DNA of 64,000 nt. Origin: Crotalaria pallida. Its lineage: Eukaryota > Streptophyta > Magnoliopsida > Fabales > Fabaceae. Position numbers and translations under genes: made by a program. The stretch is taken from NCBI GenBank assembly GCA_037953625.1, contig CM075656.1:68963001-69027000 (forward strand), read 5' to 3'. Below the pieces are notes generated by a model that saw nothing but the letters and a program-made list of their open reading frames with translations, ran no database searches and was not told where the DNA came from. Shown piece by piece: positions 24,930 through 37,453 of the stretch. Position 1 is the stretch's first letter. Every line of letters begins with the position of its first letter.

Positions 24930-25036
24930 AGATTATGATTAAATGTCAAGGGTAATTTTGAAAAAAATTAGAACAAGATCTTATATTTAGGACCAAATAT
25001 TTTTACTCAAAGGGGTTCTATAAGGGACGGAGGAAG
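24930..25036. mobile_element. Half of a Stowaway-like MITE flanking the Helitron
   Basis: The right end GGGTTCTATAAGGGACGGAG (25014-25033) is the usual CTCCGTCCC-type MITE terminus in inverse orientation, preceded by TCTTATATTTAGGACC as in the MITE ending at 9244. No left terminus is seen before Helitron sequence begins, so the copy is truncated. Confidence 0.5.
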
Positions 25037-25039
25037 TAT

Positions 25040-26003
25040 TTTTTTATTAAATATAAATTATTTGAAAAAGTTTTGTTGAAAATATTTTCTTGGGTACAAA
25101 TTAATAAAATATCCACACAAGCTAAATAAATTATGAAGTTAATTGCTTTCATTTTACATATATATTTTCTCTATATATTTATAAAATAAAAAAATAAAAA
25201 AATCGTAGAACATTCAAGGAATAATCTTCAATCCAAGCATGAGAACTGAAATTCCTGAAAATAGTGTTTTATCATTTCAAAATTCATAATGAAAAGTGTG
25301 CTTGAACATATTGGAAATGACATTCTAGGCAAATTATCTATTAAGATTTTCTTTTCTTTTTTTATAATCAAGTCATTCCCATATAAAGTTCAATGGGCAA
25401 TAACATATGAATGGTGGATTATAAGCTAACAATGTAAAAAATATTTACACCATTGATGCAACCACCTATTTTCTCTATTTGATAAACCTTGATACTAACA
25501 TCCTCTAAATGTTCCAAATCTAACAATGGATACTTCATTAATCATATTTTCGCAAGTTTTTTTTTTCTTTCAAAAAGTACTAAGAGAGTACACAAAAAAA
25601 AGAAGGGAGTAATCTACTTCTTTAGACTGACAATTTATTAAAAATTTATTCAAAAATACTCTTGATAGAAGTAAGATTGCATCAAATATTAACTCTTTCA
25701 ACTTTAGGTAAAACAAAGGATGTCAAAAGACCCTTCAGCACCAAAGAAACTAGCAAAAGCATCCATTTACTTCAGCTAACAGCTACAAAGTCCACCACAT
25801 GCCAGTATTCTCTCATACAAAAATCTTTCAGCTATCACTTTGTTGTTCTGAGCAGTGCTTCTAATAGTTGTATGCATCTATGATCCTCTATACTCAGTTC
25901 TACATATGCTACCACCATGAGCATATGAAAGAACAATTATGGCTACTTTCACTACATCACTTGCTGAAGTATATCAAACATTACATCTCAGTCACATGGC
26001 AAA
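25040..26003. other. Intergenic, AT-rich, no gene seen
   Basis: Downstream flank of the RRM gene. Its short open frames are not convincing; the 3' UTR of the RRM gene should lie in the last few hundred bases. Confidence 0.6.
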
Positions 26004-27251
26004 TCAACTATCTGCTGTTGTTGTTGTTGTTGTTGTTGGTTCAGGAGGTCCTCTGGCAATTGGCATTCCACCATCACTATTCCTGGTCGTGAGTTTAGCG
26101 TAATCAACAAAGATTACACGTCCATTTAGTGCCTGCAGTAAATTCCGTCAGTTCTCAACTTCAAGTGAAATTATCGAATGCTTGTGGAGTACGAAATGCA
26201 TAAACGAAAGGACACGAGAGTTTTGAGTTTTGATGAATCTCACCTTTCCATTCATCTCTGTTATGGCATTCTCAGCTTCAGCATGTGAAGCAAAGGTGAC
26301 AAACCCAAACCCTTTAGATTTTTCTGACACCCTATCTGTTATAATTTTAGCTGTAAAAGTAAAATTATGAAATTTCAGAAAATCATATATAATGATGAGA
26401 TAATAATATCAAGATACAGATAGAGTAGTTAATGTTAGTGGATTCAGGATTTTGAGGCAGAAGATACCTTCAACAACTTGTCCGTAATTAGAGAACGCAT
26501 CTGACAATCCCTTCTCTGTTGTGACGTAGGACAGCCCTGCAAAAAATAAAAAAATTACGGAAAAAATAAATATCCTTTATAAAAGGTTAAACATGTATTC
26601 ATGAAATCAATTAAGCAATAAGTTAAGTAAGGGCAACCTCATCAGCAATTCAGCAGAAAACAATGATAGCAATTAGATATGTGATCATCTATTGAGGGGC
26701 ATAAACTATGATGCATGGCAGAGTACATAGTGCAACAAAGTTTAACAAGGAGGAAATAAATGTAAAGAAAGAAAATGTGGCGTGCACGGACACTGTAAAG
26801 GTTATTTACAATGCCGATGCATCATCTACTAATCATGAGCTGATCGTCATTGACCTTTAAATAAAAGCGATAATCGTGATTATTAGGAGAGCATGCTTTT
26901 TACAAACCCCTACTAAAAAAACATGAACTAAAAAATTAAAAATAAAAAAATCAATATTCCATGAACTAATTCAAAATTGAACTGTCACTAACTCAATATT
27001 CCATGAACTAAGTTATGCATTTCTATCCTAGACCTTTCTTAACTTAAAACTACTAATTTACACAGTGTTCTTCGTTTCTTCACACTTGCTGGGTTTTTTT
27101 AAAAAAGAAAAAGAGACAGAGAGAGAGTACCTCCGACGAAAAGTTTGAAAGCAATTCCTCTGCGGAAAGAGAGAAGAGAAGGAGAAGGGGGAATAAGGGA
27201 GGTGGGAAACAAGGTATTATTGGAGCGACCGAGTCTTCTGAATGCCGCCAT
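26004..27251 (-). CDS. Small organelle-type RRM RNA-binding protein (SRBP11-like)
   Basis: Four exons (27251-27131, 26536-26468, 26350-26244, 26132-26004) join in phase to 141 residues. An N-terminal stretch rich in Arg/Ser with few acids (MAAFRRLGRSNN...SFRRG, residues 1-34) looks like an organelle transit peptide, probably mitochondrial. A single RRM follows: RNP2 KLFVGGLSY at about residue 36 and RNP1 KGFGFVTFA at about 76. The tail has VIFVDYAK and GGMPIARGPPEP, then seven threonines encoded by an ACA repeat. Order, length and the PIARGPP tail match Arabidopsis small RNA-binding protein 11 (At5g06210, from memory). Family members bind organelle transcripts and some act in RNA editing; the specific target here is unknown. 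The first intron is about 600 bp. Confidence 0.9.
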
Positions 27252-27781
27252 GAGTGTCTCACAATCATAAACACAGAGAAATGAAATGCAAATGCTATAG
27301 CATACTCTTCGAAAGTCAACACTACATCGGGCTTATAATTTATACGGGTCATACCGGTTAAAACGGGCTCACCTCAGTCCAAAGTCCAAAGGGCCTTCTC
27401 TACACCTTTATATCAGCCCATACAAATTTTTTTGGGAATTAGTCTACAAACCCCCTTTTTATCTCCCAAACCCCACTTTTTTCATAATACCAATAATACC
27501 CCTTTATACAAATCCCAAACCCCATTCACTCAACCTACCTCCTCCTCCAGCCGCCGCTCCCTCCCTCCTTTGACCACCGCAAAAAACAAGTAGATGAGAG
27601 TAAAACCTCTCCTCCTTTCTTCTTCATCTTCCTTCCATCGCTATTCTTTCTCCTTTTTTTTCTTAATTTCAATTCTAATTTCTTCTTTCTCTCTCCTTCT
27701 CTTATGGCTTTCTCTTTCCTTCACTCGGTCTCTCTCTCTCCGCCTCTGGGTAACTCGAATCTGCATTGCCGCCATTGTCGG
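27252..27781. other. Promoter side of the RRM gene and CT-rich spacer
   Basis: The 5' flank of the minus-strand RRM gene, then CT-rich DNA (27590-27760). A roughly 55-bp piece (about 27632-27690) recurs at about 28924-28977, on the far side of the hAT-type element, with a few changes. No gene was recognised. Confidence 0.5.
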
Positions 27782-28793
27782 CAAGGTTGTCAAATTCGAG
27801 AGTCTACGTAAACTCGTTTTGCCTAGGTAAACTCGAGTCGTAAACTCGTTTCGCAAACTCGTACGAGTTTACCTAAAAAAAATACATCTATATTGTAATG
27901 ACATGTGACCTATTAATAATCAATATTCATAATTTCAAACTTAACGTAATAAGTAATATAAGTTAATTTATCCATCAATATTCAAACTTCAAATTCAAAA
28001 CATAATAAGATAACATATCCGGTGTAATTTTAATTTCAAACTAACATAATAATGCTTCACAAAAAAAATAATGAAAATTAATTATCAATTTCTAAGTAAA
28101 TGCTCTTTAGTTAAAGTAACACTTAAAAATACTAACAAAGTAAATGAGTTCTGATTTAAGAACAACACTAAAAAAGTAACATTGAAAATTGAAAAGCGGA
28201 GAATGCATTTTTGCTTAAAAGTTAAAACTTAAAATGATTTCTATAAAGCTGTTTTTTTTTAGAAAGGTCATAACTCATAATCAAACATTCATCATATTAT
28301 CATACCAACTTAACGAAGAAGAAAACAAGAAAAACGAAAATAAAGGAATAAAGGAAGAAAATCATTAAACAATTACCAAATAAAGGGAGAACGTTAGAAA
28401 GGCGTGGGGCATGGGTGTGGGTTGGGCGGACGTGTGTGCGGCAGAAGGAGAAGAATTGAAGATTGGAGAAGTTTTTGAATGAGAAGGAGAAGATAAAACT
28501 AATTTAAAGGTTTTTTTACCCCAAAAGCATAACAAATATGATAAAAATGACCTAGAAAATTTTTATTTGAAAAACAAATTGAAAAACGATGTCGGATTGG
28601 ACGTTTAGGGCTCAAGAATGCTAACTCGCTAACTCGGTCATAAACTCGCGAGTTTACAAGATTCTACTAGTATCCATCCGAGTCTACCCGAGTCACTTCA
28701 CTCCGAGTTTCCATTAGTTTCAACTCGTTTTCCATAGGTAGATTCGTAGATTCGTAAGTTTCTAAGTATTAATACTAGTTTTTGACAACCTTG
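27782..28793. mobile_element. hAT-type non-autonomous element, 1012 bp, 8-bp TSD
   Basis: The terminal inverted repeat CAAGGTTGTCAAA (left) / TTTGACAACCTTG (right) is perfect over 13 bp, and the element is flanked by identical ATTGTCGG at 27774-27781 and 28794-28801. An 8-bp duplication is the hAT signature. Both sub-terminal zones carry many ACTCG/CGAGT motifs in both orientations, as transposase-binding repeats do. No transposase is encoded. Confidence 0.85.
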
Positions 28794-28801
28794 ATTGTCG
28801 G

Positions 28802-30390
28802 TGTACCGGGAAGTTGATGACGCTGACACCGTGGCAGTGCTGTGTCAAAAGCAGCAGCAAGACTCTCCTTGCCTCCTCTGCCGGGGCTTGCAGCGAAGAA
28901 GCACGACGAACGCACCCAAATCACCATCGCTATTTTTTCTCCTCTTTTTTTCTTCATTTCAATTCTAATTTCTTCTTGGGCTGTGTGTGTCTTGGTGGTT
29001 GTGTGTGAAGGTGGTGATGGGGGTGTGGGGGTGTGGGGGGGGGGGGGGTTGCAGGGAGTGGGGGCTGTGTGTGAAGGTGATGGTGGGTAGTGGGGTTGTT
29101 GGTAGTGAATGGGATTTAGGAAAAGAGGAACATTTCTGACTTTTCCCAATTAAAATGGGGTTTGGTGAAGAAAAATGAGATTTGGGGACTAATTCCCATT
29201 TTTTTTTAGTTCTAGAATTAAACTTTGCTATTTCTCCACGACCTCGTTTTAATATTGAAAAATTTAAAATATCCCTTATTCATGTTTTTTTTTCGAATCG
29301 GGGATGTCGGAATATTTTTCTGATACCTTTTATTTAAAAAGATCAATATATTTTTTTCGAGAGGTTTTTTCTGAGATGATAAAATTTTCCAACTAGAACA
29401 TCTCCGAAAAATCAATCTTATTCCTGCTCCTGGTATACAGTTTTGTATAACTCATGGATAGAACCATGATTGTTGCTGGTGGCACACTCGCTATTTGTCT
29501 TTGAGTTTTGATAAATACTTCTTGAAACATGATCTTTGTTGGTCGCACACTCGCGATTTGGAATTCAGTTCATAAACAATGAAATGAGCCTAGCGGTGTC
29601 TTCATTCTTGGTATGTTTTTGTTCAGCTTTCATTTTTTTCCTCAATTTGTTTCTCTTTTTTTGCCTCTTCCCAGATAAATTTTTCATCTCTATTTGATCC
29701 TAGCATTATTGCCCTCTCTCAAAACATGGGATTCAGATCAAAGTCCACTGACGAAAACATCCCACTAAAAAACATCCCGCTAGGCCAGCCACGTAGCTCG
29801 CTCCGGATTAGTCTCAACTCTCAAGGGCTCCCTGGTATTAAGGGTGCTTCTAGAAATACCGGTGGTTCCGCAAGAAATACGAATTAAAAAAAGTCCACTG
29901 ACGAACTGCCGCCATCGCAAGCAGCCATGATGATGCCGTTTTGTTCATACTATAAATGTAAAAAAGAAAGTGTCTGTTGCTTCTTAACTTAACTCATCGA
30001 GCGAACCAACGAAAACTTTTATACACCCAGAAGAATAGTATCGAGTATGATTAATTTTATTTCATTATCAGCATAAAACAACTTCCATCGACTGCATTCC
30101 TCATATTATATAACTCAATAATTATTTAAAGGTTCATACATATGGTAATGCATGTATGTTAAAAATAAGATTACCCTAGTACGAACAAAACGGATTTGTA
30201 TCCTCTGCAGCAATATTTATCTGCGTCTATATGATCCAACACTTTTTTTTTTACATCTAAATGCATAGTGAGGGAGTTTTATCAGTAATGAATCATGAGT
30301 ATTATTTTGTATCGGGACCCAACACAAAATGGCCAGGCTAAAACTGAGTTGACTCTATTCAAATTCAAACGTACAAAATTAAATTTTAAA
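28802..30390. other. Intergenic, no gene seen; 14-G run
   Basis: Contains a run of 14 G at 29035-29048 within a GT/GGTG-rich tract (about 28970-29100), otherwise AT-rich. The words CAAAGTCCACTGACGAA occur twice (about 29737 and 29892, the second one base different). No protein or RNA gene was recognised. Confidence 0.5.
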
Positions 30391-31415
30391 GGCTTATTTA
30401 AGTTTTTGGTCCCTGAAAGTTGACCGAGTTTTGGTTTTAGTCCTTATCTTTTTATTTGACCGGTCTTGATTCTTAAAAGTTTAATTTTTTTTTTGTTTTG
30501 GCCCTTGCCGTTAGGATCCATCGTTAATTGATGACGTGGCTAACGGAGTGCCACGTCAGCATGCCATGTGTCTTTTTGTTTAAAGTAAAAGATCCCTGAA
30601 AGTTAACCGAATTTTGGTTTTAGTCCCTATCTTTTCATTTGACTGGTCAAAGTCCTTAAAAGTTTTTAAAAAAATTGTATTTTGGTCTCTGTCATTAGTA
30701 AAATATTATTAATTGCTGACATGACTAACTGAATCAGCATGTCATGGGTCTGCATATTAATGAGTTGTTTCTAGGTTGACAGATGACATATAAGAACAGT
30801 AGGCTAAGAACAGTATAGAATAAGACATGAATTATATTATGTATTTGGTTTATTATATAAACAGAAAGGCCGAAAGACCAAAAATTATAATATTTTAGTT
30901 TATTTGAAGTCCCACATCGAAATATTTATGCAAGAATTGAATGTTATATACTCCAATGATTAATGATTACTGTGAGTTTGTTTAAGTTATTAAACTCATG
31001 TAAGTGTGGCGAATTTTGCTTGCCTTGTTAGGTTATCCATGTCATATTGTGCATATACATGGCATGCTATGTGGCAATTCGTTAACTGTGTCAACAATTA
31101 ATGGTATTTTATCAACGGCATGGACTAAAACAAATTTTTTTAAAGTTTTTAAGGACTTTGACCGGTCAAAAAAAAGATAGGGACTAAAACCAAAATTTGG
31201 TCAACTTTTAGGGACCTTTTACTTTAAACAAAAAGACACATGACATGCTGACGTGACATTCCGTTAGTCACGTCATCAATTAACGGTGGATCCTAATGGC
31301 AGGGACCAAAACAAAAAAAAATTAAACTTTTAAGGATCAAGACCGGTCAAATAAAAGGATAAGGACTAAAACCAAAACTCTGTCAACTTTTAGAGACCAA
31401 AAACTTAAATAAGTC
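30391..31415. mobile_element. Mutator-type inverted-repeat element, 1025 bp, 9-bp TSD
   Basis: Termini GGCTTATTTAAGTTTTTGGT and, inverted, GACTTATTTAAGTTTTTGGT. The target duplication AATTTTAAA is perfect at 30382-30390 and 31416-31424; 9 bp is the Mutator signature. The arms run about 400 bp and each holds two tandem versions of a block with GGTTTTAGTCC.TATCTTTT and a TGACGTGGCTAACGG-like word. No coding. Confidence 0.85.
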
Positions 31416-31512
31416 AATTTTAAAGGCAAAAAACTAAAGAACAATTTACTATATTTTAATAAAAATCAGAGACAACTGCCATGATTAAATTCGACTTACA
31501 CTTAAAAAAAAA

Positions 31513-32025
31513 TGCTTAATTATGTTACAAGTCCCTGAAGTTTGAGGTACTTTTGCCAGATACCCTTATTCTTTTTTTCCAATGTCTGACTCCCCGAAGT
31601 TACTTCTGAGTTTGTCATATACCCCAACTACCAATTCTAGCCAATTTTGCTGACATATAACATCGGAATCTTGATCAGACGCAGGAGATTGGTCATGTGG
31701 TGCTGAGTGATGTGACAAAGACGAAGACGACCTCTCTCTTCAATTTTTTTTCTTTTTTTATTTAACTAAAAATATAAAAATATTAAGTTTTTTAGTTTTT
31801 TAAATTTTTTTAAAAACAGATCTTCGACCACGGAGCACCATGTGCTTAACCTCCCGCGTTTGATCAAGATTTCGATGTTACATGTCAGCAAAATTGGCCA
31901 GAATTGGTAATAGAGATATATGACAAACTCAGAAGTAACTTCAGGGAGTCAAACATTGGAAAAAAAGAATAATGGTATCTGTCAAAAGTACCCCAAACTT
32001 CAGAGACTTGTGACATATTTAAGCC
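31513..32025. mobile_element. Inverted-repeat (fold-back) element, about 513 bp
   Basis: The left arm GCTTAATTATGTTACAAGTC... matches the inverse of the right arm ending GACTTGTGACATATTTAAGC; arms are about 190 bp with scattered changes. The centre has poly-T/A runs. Flanks are A-rich, so the target duplication is ambiguous. It resembles the other Mutator-type elements here but is not proven to be one. Confidence 0.65.
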
Positions 32026-32396
32026 TAAAAAAATTGTCACTTTCAATTTTTTTTAATCATATTAGTATTGATATTAAGGTATTTATACAAGTTACACTTC
32101 AAAAAAAGAGGTAGTCGTTCATATAAAGAAGTATGAAAAGAAAGATGGAGGTCTCCTCTCTTATGAACAATGATGTAGTATTTGCTGATCGAATGAAATT
32201 TCCCATTAAAAAAAAAAAAAGCATTCCCAAACCCAACCCAATCAACTTTAGGTTGGGACTGATTATCAGACAAATTATAAACACAACCCATAAAAAACTC
32301 TACGTTTGTACAATGAAAACACAAGTACCATAAAGTGCAAAGGTAAAACTAAACATCAAACCACCAAATTATTGGATTCAGGTTCAACCATTAGAT

Positions 32397-32619
32397 ATGG
32401 CAACTTCTACAGTACACTAAGGTGTACAAATACACTAATATTGTCACCCTTGAATTTCATGCATGCATATGGACGTTTATGATTATATCAATTTACTATA
32501 GTATAATTGTTTTTTAATTACTGTTTTCTTTTCTAACTGTCCATGTATGCATACATAAACTCGACGGTATTATTGTGTATTCATACACTATAATTTCAGT
32601 ATACTGTGGAGTTTGCCAT
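32397..32619. mobile_element. MITE, about 223 bp
   Basis: Left end ATGGCAACTTCTACAGTACA; inverse of the right end ATGGCAAACTCCACAGTATA. The arms hold GTGTA/TACAC words on both sides. Non-coding. It lies just beyond the 3' end of DCP1. Superfamily not assigned. Confidence 0.55.
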
Positions 32620-32793
32620 TTCAGAAATTTTTCAAAGTGGTGGGAAAAAGTTCAAAACAGAAGGATAGTCTATGCTAATTTACACCAAGAGATGTCATTC
32701 TCCTGTTGCATGTGTAGAAGTTGAACTACTATATACAAAACTATTTTTTTTTTTTGCAGTTTTCACCCAACCTTCGAAGTCCGAGCAAACAAA

Positions 32794-35677
32794 TCAATTA
32801 TTCAGCTTCACTAATGTTTGGAACATCATGTCAATGAATTGATCATCCTGGCACGGGAAAATTATATTAGTGGAGAGAGTATTTTAAATGATCATTAGGA
32901 AAAATAAAGGGTAAGAGAACAGCACACAATCACCACCTAAAAATGAAGTTCAAGTTATTAGTGTAGATAGTAAAGAAATGTAAGAGAACAAAACAGAGAT
33001 GGTAAAACCATTAAGTACCTGAACCAGTGATAAAAGGGCATCACGAACTTTGTCCCTGCTAATAACTGGTTTATTTGGAGTTGAGCCAGAAATAGGGGCG
33101 AGAGAAGGAGGTGGATTAGGTGGTGGGAAGGGTTGAAGCATTGGAGTGCCATATTGGCGTTGCTGGTTCAAAGAATTAAGCACAGCAACAGGAGGCAGAG
33201 GTGAAGAAATTGGTGGAATTAACAGTGAAGATGAAGAGGTGGTTGGAAAAAATGTAGAAGGGGTAAGAAGATTAGTGACTTGATTGCCACTGTTAACTCT
33301 TTCAATAAAGTTGAGGGGGACACCTGATATAGATGAAGCTGAACGAGAAGCAGATGGTATTTGCACAGCAGGTACAGGAGGCATTAAACCACTGGAAACA
33401 GTAGAGGTGACAGTTGCAGGATGGTAGGGCTGCCTAAAATTTTCAACATTTGAAGCATGATTTCCAGCAACCTTAGATGTCTGCAACAATTAAATTTAAC
33501 ATTGAAATAGATGGATTGATCAAAAAGTAGAGAAAAATGCTATGCAAGAACATTACATACAGTGAAGAAGTTCGTAAACACGGGATCTTCAACAGCATCA
33601 TTTGCGGAAGAAGCAGCAGCTGAAGATAACTCGAGAGAGCTTTCTGTTATAACTGTCACTGGTTCAAGTTCTTCGAACTCGCTACAGTATACACAACATC
33701 AGACATAAGTCACGAGACTATAATCACTTATAAACTCAACCAGAATAGGTAATTAAGTGGAAGTGAATAAATAAATCCACTTAAAATATTGAGCAAGCAC
33801 ATTCAATGGTGTGATGGACCAGAAATACCAAATGAAGCTAACACTTATATTCACTTTCTTATTATTCAAATCTATGTAGTCAATCTTGGACAGTGGTGTG
33901 TACTGTGTAACGACCGACACCAAAAATGCTATATCATGGTAGCGGGACGTCCGCTACACCAAAGATTAGGAAATAAATACAAATAATTTATACTATACTC
34001 ATATAAAAGCTCAAACATTAAAGAAATACTCAAATTAAGCCATTCATAGTTAATAATATAAATGCACTATGCCAAACATATTAGATACTTAATATACACA
34101 CACACACACATACATATATATTTATATATTTGATAAATCATATGACAGAACAACATTGAGATGAATTATGATAAATACTATGTAATTTTGGTGTTATTAC
34201 TTTAGTTTGATTTTATATTAGATATTGAACAATAACAACCAAGTCTTTGTCCCACTAGGTGGGGTTGGCTTATATTGGATATTGAACATATAAAAAAAAT
34301 ATGGCAATTGGAAACAGAAAGTTCAACATGTGATGGCAAAAGCCCAAAAAAATAAAAGCAGCGTACAGCCCAGTACGAAATGATTAAATTAACAAAAAAG
34401 GACATGATACGATAGTTTCATTTTTGGTTGCGTGGGTCGTCATGACCGGACTTTAGAACCTACACAAAGGTTCCAAAGTGTAGCAGCTACGAGATGGTAT
34501 AAGGCCCTTTTCAATGTCATTGCTGTGAAATGAAGTAATTTAGGGCACCATAAAGGGTGCTATGCCCGCGAAGCTGAAGCGCTCTGCTATTTGCTTTCTG
34601 TAGCAGCCAAAGACCGCAACGCCATGAGCGGTGTGATAGTGGCGTTATAGTGCACCATTGATAACATAGAATCAAATTAATAAAGAAAGTAAATATCTCC
34701 TAATTTGGAATCAAATTATTAAAAAAAGTTAATATCTCCCAATTTGAAATCGCAAAGTTCCTTTCCTCCAAAAACGGAATACTAAAAACAGATTTTTAAC
34801 ATATAGGAAGCACATTGCACTAGAATATAACATTGACAAACAGAATATATCCGGAAAGGTATCTGAAATTCAAAGAGATAGCTATCGAAAAAACTTAAGA
34901 TTCTTTAAGCCTTCTAAACATCCTTACCTTTTGGTAGTAGGCATTGTATTTGGAGGTGCCTTTGGATATGCATTAAGTATCCTGCAAAATGAATTTGGAA
35001 AAATAAGAAAATACGAGCAAGTTAAGCATCTCGCACCACATCTACTTAGAGTACATTATTAACTAACCAAAAAGAAAAAGAAAAACCATGAAGCAAAGGC
35101 AGTCTAGATTGGGCATGAATTAGCATCTCGTAACTAAAAGTGCCATGCATAAGCATTAAATATGCAAGGGAAAACATGACATCAATAATTTGAGCGGAGA
35201 AGAGTATAATACAATAATACCTATTAAACAGATTTGCAACTTCTTCACACTCATCTGGATTGTAAAACCATATACCATTAACATCTTGAGCCGCATTCCG
35301 ATACAATAAGTAAGGCTTCTTAAGTTCATACTCAAAATCCAAAAGATTCTCCACTAGGTTATCTGTCAAGCATGGAACATATAACACAAATTCAAACATG
35401 CACAAAAAAAATATAGCACAAATCAGAGCAAGAGTCCAGTTTCTCCAAATGTTACACGGATCGTGATTATCAATAATTTACTAAACAAACAAGCCTACAA
35501 TAATAATATAGTAGGGATTGGTTTACACCAACGTAAACCATTGTTCACCTACCTGACTTCAAGACGTTAATCTCGATGCATGAAAATAATATCAACTGTC
35601 AATCTCGCTTCGAACTTTCAACTTAACCTCACTTTCAGCCATTAATCTCACTTTCAACTTAACTTAAAACCTATCCC

Positions 35678-35735
<58 letters not shown>

Positions 35736-36353
35736 AATAATAATAACAACAACAACAACAACAACAACAACAAATAACAATAAGATAATATACAAAAAAA
35801 AAATACAAAATCTAAACCTGTATTTCTTCGATTCATCACGATAAACTGGAAGCGAGGTTGTGAATTCCTGAAATAAAAAACAGTTAAATTAATAACAGAT
35901 CTACAACTGTTCATGAATGCAAGCAGCAGCAACAACAATCTATAACATAAACAACAAAAAAAATCCTGTAATAATAATAATAATAAGAGCACATTTGTTT
36001 TATGAATCACCTTTTAACAACGAAGAGAGATCCTTCGACATCCTTACGACTCTGATAACCAAACACGGATTTATTTAAAAATAAAAATCAAATTTTAAAA
36101 AAAAAAACCAGTGACATGAAAGAATTGAAGTAAATCATAAAATAAGAAGAAGGAGATTGAAGAAGTGAAAGGAACGAACCCACTGATTGGTTTGAAGATT
36201 GAAGTCATAGAAAGAGACGTGAGCAGCAGTGAAGAGAATCTGATCGATGAAAGGATCGATGCGCTGGAGAACAGTGAGATTGAGCACCTTTGTGCTCTGT
36301 GCATCGAGATTTGGCGTCAATTTCTTACTCTGCTGCTGCTGCTGCTGAGACAT
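32794..36353 (-). CDS. DCP1: mRNA-decapping enzyme-like protein DCP1
   Basis: Eight exons (36353-36180, 36051-36011, 35867-35818, 35362-35221, 34981-34928, 33681-33561, 33480-33019, 32847-32794) join in phase to 365 residues, close to the plant family length. DCP1 activates DCP2 for removal of the mRNA cap in cytoplasmic P-bodies. The N-terminal EVH1 domain spans about residues 12-135: LNLTVLQRIDPFIDQIL, SRKDVEGSLFVVKR, PRFQFIVMNRRNT and GIWFYNPDECEEVANLFNR. A long low-complexity Pro/Ser/Val region follows (about 155-325). The C-terminal trimerisation helix is SRDKVRDALLSLVQDDQFID. After the start comes a six-Gln run encoded by CAG/CAA. Introns hold a microsatellite (35678-35773) and a tiny retroposon tail (34232-34269). 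A Mutator-type element begins about 150 bp upstream of the ATG. Confidence 0.96.
34213..34288 (-). mobile_element. 38-bp RTE/Au-SINE 3' tail with 19-bp target duplication (DCP1 intron)
   Basis: The direct repeat TTATATTAGATATTGAACA (34213-34231) and TTATATTGGATATTGAACA (34270-34288) flanks 34232-34269. Read on the minus strand the insert is GCCAACCCCACCTAGTGGGA..., ending GGTTGTTAT. The CCCAC/GTGGG hairpin followed by a TTG-type tail is the known shared 3' end of plant RTE LINEs and Au SINEs. It is an extreme 5' truncation. Confidence 0.7.
35678..35773. repeat. Compound trinucleotide microsatellite (TCA)n(ATA)n(ACA)n
   Basis: About 20 TCA units pass into ATA and then about 12 ACA/CAA units, in the third intron of DCP1. 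Likely length-polymorphic. Confidence 0.95.
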
Positions 36354-36501
36354 TTTTTTTTTTGGTTTTGGTTACTATGATCTGAAACGAAACTCAGTGA
36401 AGAAGATTTGATTTTACTTGCACCAGAAATGAGTCTGACTCATACACTCACCGCATCATGACTTCTTTTTCTTTTTCTTTTTATTTTTAACAAAAATAAA
36501 A

Positions 36502-37443
36502 GAGTTATTAGTCATTTTGTTCCTTGAGAGTGTGACCATCGGTCATTTTAGACCCTCGGAGATCATAAATATACATTTAGTCCCTGAGAGTGTCTCACAT
36601 CTGTCATTTTAGTCCCTCTGTCAACTGAGGTTAAGTAACAGAGTTAATTTTTCCGTCATTCATTTTGGTCCCTGAAACATGCATACATAATTCATTTTGG
36701 TCCTTTTTAAATTGAATTAGTTTTGTAAATATGTGCTGACTCAAATATTACATACATATATGTTTTAATGTTATATCCCATAATGTTTAGTTGTTTGTTT
36801 TCTACTCCCTCCGTTTCATTTTGTTTGGTCATTTAGGCCTGAACACATATATTAAGAAAGTGTTAATAATTGTAAGTTTTATTTGTATTTTGTCTAAATG
36901 TCCCTATTTAATCCTTATATAAAATTATAGTATTATTTAATTTAATTAATGTATAGTGGTTTAGAGATGAGAGAGATGATAAAAGTGTAATTAATGATGA
37001 GTAAGAGAAATGATTGAAATAAGGGTTAGAATTGAAAAGAAAAATTTGTTTATGCATTGAAATTGTAAAAGGTCAAACAATATGAAATACACTAAGAGAA
37101 AAAGCCTAAAAGGCAAAACAAAATGAAACGGATGGGAAAAAATGAGGATTAAATTGAATTAATTGACAATTTAAAAATGACCAAATTGAATTATGTATAC
37201 ATTTTTCAGGGATTAAATTGAATTAATTGTCAATTTAAAAAGGACCAAAATGAATTATGTATACATGTTTCAGGGACCAAAATGAATGACGGAAAAATTA
37301 ACTTCGTTACTTAACCTCAGTTGACGGAGGGACTAAAATGACGGATGTGGGACACTCTCAGGGACTAAACGTGTATTTATGATCTCTGGGGGACTAAAAT
37401 GACTGATGGTCACACTCTCAGGGACCAAAATGACTAATTACTC
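36502..37443. mobile_element. Mutator-type inverted-repeat element with perfect TSD, hosting a nested MITE
   Basis: Left end GAGTTATTAGTCATTTTG; inverse of the right end GAGTAATTAGTCATTTTG. It is flanked by the identical AAAAATAAAA at 36492-36501 and 37444-37453 (9-10 bp). Arms of about 240 bp carry repeated GTCCCTGA/GGGACTAAA phrases. The middle holds a second MITE at 36805-37137. The left end is about 150 bp upstream of the DCP1 start codon, so it probably lies in that promoter. Confidence 0.85.
36805..37137. mobile_element. Nested CTCCCTCCG-type MITE
   Basis: Left end CTCCCTCCGTTTCATTTTGT and right end ACAAAATGAAACGGATGGGA are inverse. The inside is AT-rich and non-coding. It is inserted in the centre of the Mutator-type element at 36502-37443 and so is younger than it. 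Confidence 0.7.
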
Positions 37444-37453
37444 AAAAATAAAA

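Noticed and set aside
27632..28977. Duplicated CT-rich piece on both sides of the hAT-type element, as a possible larger duplication
   Set aside because: Only about 55 bp match and the sequence is low-complexity; not enough to call a segmental duplication.
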